Positions 14,172 to 19,564 of a stretch of 19,564 nucleotides of DNA are shown here, in pieces. The translations under genes were made by a program, and so were the position numbers. Source of the DNA: Saccharofermentans sp. (GTDB lineage: Bacteria; Bacillota_A; Clostridia; Saccharofermentanales; Saccharofermentanaceae); contig JAILHX010000094.1 in the NCBI GenBank assembly GCA_024695565.1, forward strand, positions 1-19,564, in the 5' to 3' direction. Positions within the stretch are counted from its first letter, which is position 1; each line of letters begins with the position of its first letter. The notes below the pieces were generated by a model, which saw only the letters and a program-made list of their open reading frames with translations, was not told where the DNA came from and made no database searches.

Positions 14172-15562
14172 GCGATTATATCTGCATCGTACTCTACATG
14201 GTGTCCTGCGTACTCTTCATCATGGGCATCAAGAAACTCGGAAAAGCTGCTACCGCACGTAAGGGTAACCTCTATTCTTCGATCGGTATGCTCGTTGCGG
14301 TTATTTCCGTACTTATCTCACAGGACGTTATCGACGGCGGATGGCTCAGCTACCTGCTGATCGTCATCGCTATCGTGGCAGGCAGCATCGTCGGCTTCAT
14401 CTGGTCAAAGAAGGTCGAGATGACAGGTATGCCCCAGCTCGTTGCTTTGTTCAACGGCTTCGGCGGTCTGTCTTCAATGCTCGTTGCTGTCTCACAGTTC
14501 ACCGCAGGTGTTACTGAGGATGCTTTCACGGCACTGACACTGGGTCTCACGATCCTCATCGGTGCGGTTGCTTTCACAGGTTCGCTTATCGCATGGGGCA
14601 AGCTCGCAGGTCTCAAGATCTTCAAGAAGAATATCTCGATCCCGGGCAAGAACTTCATCAATGCGGCGATCCTCCTTATCGCAGCACTCGGAATTCTCTT
14701 CCTCTGCATCTCACCTGACGGCGGTCTCGGTGTTGCAGGCGTCATCATCACAACGATCGCTTCACTCGTTCTGGGTGTCACACTCGTTATCACGATCGGC
14801 GGCGGCGACATGCCGGTCATCATCTCTTTCCTCAACGCACTCTCAGGTCTCGCTGCAGCATTTGCAGGATTCCCTATCGGCAACACGGTGCTCATCGTAT
14901 CCGGATGCCTCGTCGGTGCTTCGGGCGTCATCCTCACACTCATCATGTGCAAGGCCATGAACAAGTCCTTTGCTTCTCTCCTCTTCAAGACAACGAAGAA
15001 GAAGGCATCTTCTGCCACAGGCGAGCACAAGGAGCCCAAGTCAATGTCCGTTGAGGACGCATTCCTCATCCTCGAGGCTGCAAAGAGCGTTGTATTCGTT
15101 CCCGGTTACGGTATGGCTGTTGCCCAGGCCCAGCACGCTGTTAAGGAACTCTGCGACGTACTCGAAGAGAACGGCTGCGAAGTCAACTTCGCGATCCACC
15201 CCGTTGCAGGACGTATGCCCGGTCACATGAACGTTCTCCTCGCTGAGGCTAACGTTCCTTACGAGCAGCTCAAGACGGCTGACGAGATGAATCCCCAGAT
15301 GCCTAACACAGACATCGCCATTGTCATCGGCGCCAACGACGTTGTTAACCCCGCAGCTATCAACGACGAATCATCACCGCTCTACGGCATGCCTATCGTT
15401 AATGCTTTCGAGGCGCGCACGGTATTCGTATTGAAGCGTGGACAGGGTACGGGCTTCTCCGGTATCGAGAATCCGCTCTTCACGATGGACAACACCGTCA
15501 TGGTATACGGCGACGCGAAGCAGACCGTATCACAGTTCGTTGTCGAGTTCGAGAACGACTAA
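14168..15562 (+). CDS. pntB: NAD(P) transhydrogenase subunit beta, membrane domain II and NADP(H)-binding domain III
   Basis: The 464 residues match the usual length. Residues 1 to about 265 form eight or nine membrane helices with SKKVEMTGMPQLVALFNGFGG, the conserved channel region. The soluble NADP(H) domain follows, with VPGYGMAVAQAQ, HPVAGRMPGHMNVLLAEA, GANDVVNPAA (its Asp matches E. coli beta D392) and KRGQGTGFSGIENPLF. The Lys-Arg that contacts the NADP 2'-phosphate is kept, but the following residues differ from the usual KRSM..GYAG pattern. The enzyme most likely uses the proton gradient to make NADPH from NADH; the reverse is possible in a fermenter. It starts within the pntAB stop and ends before a strong terminator. 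Confidence 0.95.
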   Translation: MSDYICIVLYMVSCVLFIMGIKKLGKAATARKGNLYSSIGMLVAVISVLISQDVIDGGWLSYLLIVIAIVAGSIVGFIWSKKVEMTGMPQLVALFNGFGGLSSMLVAVSQFTAGVTEDAFTALTLGLTILIGAVAFTGSLIAWGKLAGLKIFKKNISIPGKNFINAAILLIAALGILFLCISPDGGLGVAGVIITTIASLVLGVTLVITIGGGDMPVIISFLNALSGLAAAFAGFPIGNTVLIVSGCLVGASGVILTLIMCKAMNKSFASLLFKTTKKKASSATGEHKEPKSMSVEDAFLILEAAKSVVFVPGYGMAVAQAQHAVKELCDVLEENGCEVNFAIHPVAGRMPGHMNVLLAEANVPYEQLKTADEMNPQMPNTDIAIVIGANDVVNPAAINDESSPLYGMPIVNAFEARTVFVLKRGQGTGFSGIENPLFTMDNTVMVYGDAKQTVSQFVVEFEND

Positions 15563-15589
15563 GTTCAGGTTTAAGGCCAAAATCAACAG

Positions 15590-15620
15590 GACCCGCAATT
15601 CACCGTTGCGGGTCTTTTTT
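15590..15620 (+). terminator. Rho-independent terminator of the pnt operon
   Basis: GACCCGCAA pairs perfectly with TTGCGGGTC across a 7-nt loop, followed by six Ts (15615-15620). It lies 27 bp after the pntB stop. The leftward gene ending at 15654 may also use the same stem, but its T-tract on that strand is poor. Confidence 0.93.
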
Positions 15621-15653
15621 ATGTTCTTATATTATGTTTTCGAAAACCCGGAC

Positions 15654-15968
15654 TTATCCGAGATTAAGTCCCGTGGCAAGCCAGAGCAGCAGGACGTTGA
15701 AGAGGATGATGGAGACCATGCCGAGCACTGAGATAATGATGCCCAGTATCCCGAAGATCTTACCCTTCTTGTTTTTCTTCTTTGCTTCGATGATGCCGAG
15801 GACCGAGAACACGAGTCCCAACAGCATTGACGCCAGAATGACAAAGGAGCATAAGACCATGGTGTCGTAAGAACTGAAGTTGAAGAACGCCAGCGCTGCG
15901 AGCGGCAAAGGGATGACGGTGGATAGAATGAATCCTGCGATACAGGTGGTGCTGTACTTATCCTTCAT
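15654..15968 (-). CDS. Small membrane protein (DUF4190-like)
   Basis: This 104-residue protein has three hydrophobic segments (about 8-29, 37-62 and 71-98) separated by a short loop and a Lys-rich turn (EAKKKNKKGK). This matches the size and layout of DUF4190-type proteins, whose role is unknown. Its ribosome site CAGGAG lies inside the end of the PAP2 gene, and the ATG comes 3 bp after that stop codon, so the two are co-transcribed and probably coupled in translation. A short stem (GGACTTA with TAAGTCC) spans its own stop codon. The family call is tentative. Confidence 0.75.
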   Translation of the reverse strand: MKDKYSTTCIAGFILSTVIPLPLAALAFFNFSSYDTMVLCSFVILASMLLGLVFSVLGIIEAKKKNKKGKIFGILGIIISVLGMVSIILFNVLLLWLATGLNLG

Positions 15969-15971
15969 GGA

Positions 15972-16652
15972 TCAGGCTCCTGCAGTTTTAGCTTCGCCCT
16001 TTTTGACCGGATTGATGACAAAGCATGTGACGACCAGTACCGGAATGAAGATGACAAATGCTGCGATGACGTCTATGATCGAGTGCTGCTTGATGAACAC
16101 GGTGGACAGAACGATCAGGACTGTCAGCGTATCGCTTGAGATGAGAACGAGCTTCTTCTCGGGGAATGCGAGATGGATACCTGCTGCGACCACGATGGCA
16201 TCATAGACGTGAAGGCTCGGCAGCACGTCGGTCGGTGTGTCGATCGCGTGCAGATAATTGATCATGTCCATGAAGATATTCTGACGGTCGGGGATCGCGG
16301 CGCGAAGCTCGAGAATATTCGGATATAAAAGTGAGATTATGATGAAAAGCGTCATGCCTGCCATGAGCATATATGAAGTCTTACGTGAGATCTTGCGCGT
16401 TCTGATGGCAATGGCGATCATGCCGGCAACGAGGTACGGGAGCCAGAGAGCGTAAGGAATGATGAAGACTTCAACAACGGGGATCATATCGTCGACCGCC
16501 GTGTGGATAACATGGAAGTTGGCGCCGTGATCAATGCTCTCGACCCAGAAGAATGTGGGCATGTAAAAGGCCATGTATATGGCCATCGGGAGCAAAGTGA
16601 CGACAACATATAAGATCTTCTTCAGAAGGCTCTTGTTCTCAGGTTCGCTCAA
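15972..16652 (-). CDS. PAP2-superfamily membrane protein with PSLH motif
   Basis: The start is set at TTG 16652 (MSEPENKSLL), 7 nt after GAGGTG. The alternative TTG starts at 16667 and 16670 lie upstream of that ribosome site. The 226 residues include about six membrane helices. The motif PSLHVYDA (145-152) stands for PSGH, and STVFIKQHSIIDVIAA (183-198) for the SRxxxxxHxxxD motif, with His190 and Asp194 kept and Lys in place of Arg. PSLH with a KQHxxxD block is seen in the inositolphosphotransferase-like branch (PAP2_3) of this superfamily. No clear first PAP2 motif (KxxxxxxRP) is seen. It may dephosphorylate or transfer a lipid headgroup at the membrane; the substrate is unknown. First gene of a pair. 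Confidence 0.75.
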   Translation of the reverse strand: MSEPENKSLLKKILYVVVTLLPMAIYMAFYMPTFFWVESIDHGANFHVIHTAVDDMIPVVEVFIIPYALWLPYLVAGMIAIAIRTRKISRKTSYMLMAGMTLFIIISLLYPNILELRAAIPDRQNIFMDMINYLHAIDTPTDVLPSLHVYDAIVVAAGIHLAFPEKKLVLISSDTLTVLIVLSTVFIKQHSIIDVIAAFVIFIPVLVVTCFVINPVKKGEAKTAGA

Positions 16653-16677
16653 AATGTAACACCTCAACAATGATATA

Positions 16678-16727
16678 CGGAGTGCTCCTTGGGTGGGTTA
16701 CCCCAAAAAGACACTCCGCATATTATA
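16678..16727 (-). promoter_or_regulatory. Promoter and 5' hairpin of the PAP2 gene
   Basis: A perfect TATAAT (minus strand, 16727-16722) lies about 70 bp before the PAP2 start; no good -35 is visible. Just downstream CGGAGTG (16718-16712) pairs with CACTCCG (16684-16678), and an inner stem TTGGG/CCCAA strengthens the fold. The hairpin ends about 14 nt before the ribosome site. It has no U-tract, so it is probably a leader structure or an operator, not a terminator. The predicted transcription start falls inside the first arm, so the transcript may carry only part of the outer stem. Confidence 0.45.
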
Positions 16728-16757
16728 CATTGTGGAAGGGAAAAATGTATGGGCTAA

Positions 16758-16778
16758 TTTAACGGCTCTCTATGAGCC
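16758..16778 (-). terminator. Weak candidate terminator after the serpin pair
   Basis: On the minus strand GGCTC pairs with GAGCC across a 5-nt loop and is followed by GTTAAATT. The stem is short and the T-tract poor, so some read-through into the PAP2 pair is possible. Confidence 0.25.
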
Positions 16779-16806
16779 TATGCTCGCGCTGTTTATGGCG
16801 TTTGCA

Positions 16807-18156
16807 TCAAACTGCGTTTACCGTTCCGATGAAGACCGGGTTTAATGTCGCTGCGTCAACGATCGCATAAACAAACGGTCTGTCGCAGATAACGTAACGG
16901 TATTCGGGAGTGATGGGTTCTTCACAACAAGCTTCGGTTGCCTCGATCACTGTGGCTGCCGCAGCTCTTGTTCCGGCTCTGTCGACCTCGATATGGGTCT
17001 TATGGATGATCCTCGAGATATAGATGTCACCGGGGTTTTCTGCGATGCCGGAGAAGTCAGCTGTCGAAGAACTAAAGATAGAGGGGCAGCCGAGATCTGA
17101 GATCGTATCATTCATCAGGATCTCGAAGTCAGACTCGAATTCGGGCATCTGTGTGATTACCTCATATTCTCCAATGCTCTTGCTGGCAATAAACGCCTCG
17201 TAATCTTCAGGTGTAAAGTTCATCGCAAACTCATTTGCACTGACGGATTCATCCGTGGGAAGGATCGCGATAAATGAATACTGTCCGCCTTCGTAGGATC
17301 TGATAAATCCCGTGGCTTTCTCTGTCTCGAAGTAAACGCCCAATGTGTCATGCAGGAAAGGTACTTCCTTAGTGCTTCCGTCAGCTGCGGTAAAGGTGCC
17401 ATCCCAGATCTGATCTTCTGTGAAGGGAGCTGCCCACTCGCCCTCGAATGCGATCGCATTCACCAATACCATTACCGCATCAGGATCGAGGTCATTAATT
17501 ACCTTCTCGATCATGTGGTTGGTGTGCTCGTCGATCCAGCCGTTGATCTCGTCAGTAGTCTTGCTGGAAAATTCGGTCATTGTATATTCGGCGCAGAACT
17601 TGTCCTCGATGTATTCGACGTATTCCATGTTGATCGTCTCGCTCAGGCGCTTTGCGTTGGCCCAGACTGCGTTTGCACAACTGAATTCAACTTCTTCCGC
17701 ATCGTTGATCTTCTTCATCAGGTCAACGGCGTATGCCTGCTGCGAGAGAGGTCCCTGCCCTGCTGCGAAAAGATCCGTCAGCTGCTGCAATGAATCTTCT
17801 TTTGCGCCTGCCGCGATCATATCGAGAGCGATCATGATCGATGCGGGCGAGATCATTACGTTGCCGTCTCCGCTGTAATTCTTGATCGTCTGGCTGAACA
17901 GATTGAAGCAGTAACTTCTGTATGCCGCATCCATCAGCTCTTTGTCGTAATCGGTGTCGTCAACTTCATCCAGATCGAACGCTGCCTTGATGCTCGGATC
18001 GTCCTTGAGCTCAACAGAGCTTGCCGTTGTCGGCTTCTCGTCGTCATCGCTGCGCGAACGTCCGCCGTTATTAACTTGTGAGCAGCCTCCGAGAAGCATT
18101 GCCGCCGTAAGGCCTGCCGTTATAAGCTTAATGTCTTTATTTGAACAGATCTTCAT
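16807..18156 (-). CDS. Lipoprotein serpin (serine protease inhibitor), downstream copy
   Basis: The 449 residues start with a lipoprotein signal peptide: MKICSNKDIK, a hydrophobic core, and the lipobox LLGGC with lipidated Cys25. A short Asp/Ser-rich tether leads to a complete serpin fold. Serpin hallmarks are ISPASIMIALDMIAAGA, INGWIDEHTNHMIEKVI, VLVNAIAFEGEWAAPF, IIHKTHIEVDRAGTRAAAAT and the C-terminal CDRPFVYAIVDAATLNPVFIG. The hinge from Gly395 (P15) with Ala at P12-P9 is what inhibitory serpins need to trap a protease by loop insertion. P13 is Arg rather than the usual Glu. The reactive loop is some seven residues longer than in alpha-1-antitrypsin and contains Cys410-Cys411, so the scissile bond cannot be fixed. 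The target is unknown, probably an extracellular protease. AGGAGG lies 8 nt before the ATG, and the gap to the upstream serpin is 30 bp. Confidence 0.93.
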   Translation of the reverse strand: MKICSNKDIKLITAGLTAAMLLGGCSQVNNGGRSRSDDDEKPTTASSVELKDDPSIKAAFDLDEVDDTDYDKELMDAAYRSYCFNLFSQTIKNYSGDGNVMISPASIMIALDMIAAGAKEDSLQQLTDLFAAGQGPLSQQAYAVDLMKKINDAEEVEFSCANAVWANAKRLSETINMEYVEYIEDKFCAEYTMTEFSSKTTDEINGWIDEHTNHMIEKVINDLDPDAVMVLVNAIAFEGEWAAPFTEDQIWDGTFTAADGSTKEVPFLHDTLGVYFETEKATGFIRSYEGGQYSFIAILPTDESVSANEFAMNFTPEDYEAFIASKSIGEYEVITQMPEFESDFEILMNDTISDLGCPSIFSSSTADFSGIAENPGDIYISRIIHKTHIEVDRAGTRAAAATVIEATEACCEEPITPEYRYVICDRPFVYAIVDAATLNPVFIGTVNAV

Positions 18157-18186
18157 TTTCGAGCCCTCCTAAAAAACATCTGCGGA

Positions 18187-19485
18187 TCAAAGTTCATTAA
18201 CGGTTCCGATGAAAATGGGTGCCATTGTGCTTGTGTCTACGATCGCGTATGCGAAAGGTCTGTCGCAGAATACTTCGCGCTGCTCGTTGGGTTCAGATGC
18301 CATCGCGCCGTCAACCATGATCGCCGTAACTGCCGCAGCTCTTGTTCCGTTCCTGTCAACTTCGATGTGTGTCTTGTGTAAGATCTTGGAAACAAAGAGG
18401 TCGCCGGGGTCGCCTGCAATGCCTGAGAGGTCTGCCGTGTCGCTGTCGAAAACATCTCCGCAGCCGAGACTTGTTATCGTGTCATTCATCATGAATTCGA
18501 AGTCATATTCGAACTCGGGCATCATGGTGATGACATCGTACTCTTCTGTTGCACTATTGATGAATGCTTCGTAATCTTCTGCGCTGAAATTCTTCAGGAA
18601 CTCGTTGGCGCTTATTGATTCGTCTGTAGGAAGGATAGCTAAAAAGGCATAATCTCCGCCCTCGTACATCTTGATGAATCCCGTTGCCTCGTCTGTCTCA
18701 TAATATTTATTGAGATAATCGTTAAGATATGTGGCATTTGCAATGCTGCCGTCGGCACATCTGAAGTCGCCTTCGCTGATCTGGAAATCTTCATAAGGAT
18801 CAGCCCACTTGCCGTCAAATGCGATCGCATTTACAAGTACCATGACCGTCTCTTCATCAAGCTCTTTGATGATCTCTTCGATCATCTCGTCGGTATGCTC
18901 GTAGACCCAGCCGTTGATCTCATCAACTGTCGAACCGGAAAAAGGTTCCAGTCTGTATTCAGCCATGAACGTGTCCTGAACATACTCAACATATTCCATA
19001 TTGATCGAGTCGCCGAGAATCGTTTCATTGCTCCAGATCGCATTTGCGCAGGAGAACTCAACGTCCCTCGAATCGTTGATCTTATCCATCAATGCAGCTG
19101 CATATGCCTGCTGCGAGAGAGGTCCCTGACCGACTGCGAAAAGGTCTGTTAACTGTGCGAGTGAATCTTCCTTGCATCCTGCAGCAACCATGTCGAGTGC
19201 AAACATAATGGATGCGGGTGAGATCATGATGTTGTCGTCTGAACCGTAATCCTTGATCGTCTGGCTCATCAGGTCGATGCAGTATCTTCTGTACTCAGCA
19301 TCCATCAGATCCTTATCGTAATCTGCATCCTCAACGTCCTTCAAATTGATCTCTGTCTTGATATCCGGATCATCCTTGATCTCAGGCTCAGTGGGCTTCG
19401 TTGTTACCGTGCAGCCGCCCAAGAGGATCGATGCCGCCATAATTCCCGTTGCGATCTTAATATCTTTCTTTGAACAGATCTTCAT
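18187..19485 (-). CDS. Lipoprotein serpin, upstream copy
   Basis: This 432-residue paralogue of the downstream serpin shares its architecture and has a nearly identical signal peptide (MKICSKKDIK, lipobox LLGGC, Cys25), which indicates tandem duplication. The serpin motifs are all present: ISPASIMFALDMVAAG, INGWVYEHTDEMIEEII, VLVNAIAFDGKWADPY, LHKTHIEVDRNGTRAAAVT and CDRPFAYAIVD. The hinge starts at Gly380 (P15), again with Arg at P13, then Ala at P12-P10 and Val at P9. The exposed loop (AIMVDGAMASEPNEQREV) differs almost completely from the other copy and lacks its Cys pair, implying a different target protease. GGAGGA lies 7 nt before the ATG. It is first in the serpin pair. The 79 bp upstream to the window end show no convincing promoter. 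Confidence 0.93.
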   Translation of the reverse strand: MKICSKKDIKIATGIMAASILLGGCTVTTKPTEPEIKDDPDIKTEINLKDVEDADYDKDLMDAEYRRYCIDLMSQTIKDYGSDDNIMISPASIMFALDMVAAGCKEDSLAQLTDLFAVGQGPLSQQAYAAALMDKINDSRDVEFSCANAIWSNETILGDSINMEYVEYVQDTFMAEYRLEPFSGSTVDEINGWVYEHTDEMIEEIIKELDEETVMVLVNAIAFDGKWADPYEDFQISEGDFRCADGSIANATYLNDYLNKYYETDEATGFIKMYEGGDYAFLAILPTDESISANEFLKNFSAEDYEAFINSATEEYDVITMMPEFEYDFEFMMNDTITSLGCGDVFDSDTADLSGIAGDPGDLFVSKILHKTHIEVDRNGTRAAAVTAIMVDGAMASEPNEQREVFCDRPFAYAIVDTSTMAPIFIGTVNEL

Positions 19486-19564
19486 TTTATATTTCCTCCG
19501 AAAATTGTCTTTTGCAATTGCTTTATGCCCTATAAACAGATGTGGGGGCGAAAATGTTGCACTT

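Noticed and set aside
16678..16718. Terminator or known riboswitch upstream of the PAP2 gene
   Set aside because: No U-tract follows the stem on either strand, and no riboswitch consensus I recognise is present.

Overview
The window looks like chromosomal DNA of an anaerobic, gut- or rumen-type member of the Clostridia (Oscillospiraceae/Saccharofermentans-like). This placement is an inference. It rests on strong AGGAGG-type ribosome binding sites, lipobox signal peptides, a three-gene proton-translocating transhydrogenase, tandem lipoprotein serpins and SseB/TerB-type stress proteins. No rRNA or marker gene fixes the taxonomy.

Layout. (1) 1-1238: right-hand part of an IS3-family insertion sequence. 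Its orfA and orfB are joined by an A7 programmed -1 frameshift site. (2) 1247-1492: four palindromic repeat units in two sequence families, then the terminator of a leftward gene. (3) 1577-5047 (-): a 1156-residue ABC exporter (MacB/FtsX type) with an unusually large extracytoplasmic region that contains internal repeats. (4) 5195-7439: a divergent pair, a leftward SseB-domain protein and a rightward TerB-like protein, around a promoter region with a perfect palindrome. (5) 7436-10612 (-): an apparent two-gene operon of a CAP-domain (SCP/PR-1) surface protein and a GT-C-type polytopic membrane glycosyltransferase. (6) 10793-12280 (+): an unrecognised membrane-anchored acidic surface protein with its terminator. 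(7) 12377-12553: three tandem 64-bp units built on TGTACA. (8) 12726-15562 (+): pntAA-pntAB-pntB, with a strong terminator. (9) 15654-16652 (-): a PAP2-like membrane protein and a small membrane protein. (10) 16807-19485 (-): two tandem lipoprotein serpins with different reactive loops.

How it fits together. Much of the window concerns the cell envelope: an exporter, a CAP protein, a membrane glycosyltransferase, a membrane-anchored acidic protein, a PAP2 protein and two surface protease inhibitors. The transhydrogenase couples the NADH/NADPH balance to the proton gradient. The most unusual signal is not a gene. Three repeat families of unrelated sequence (cores CAGTC, TATGGT and TGTACA) lie in two intergenic regions 11 kb apart. 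They share one geometry: four short half-sites about 12 bp apart within a unit recurring every 64-65 bp. I know of no described element with this combination, and it is the best candidate here for something undescribed.
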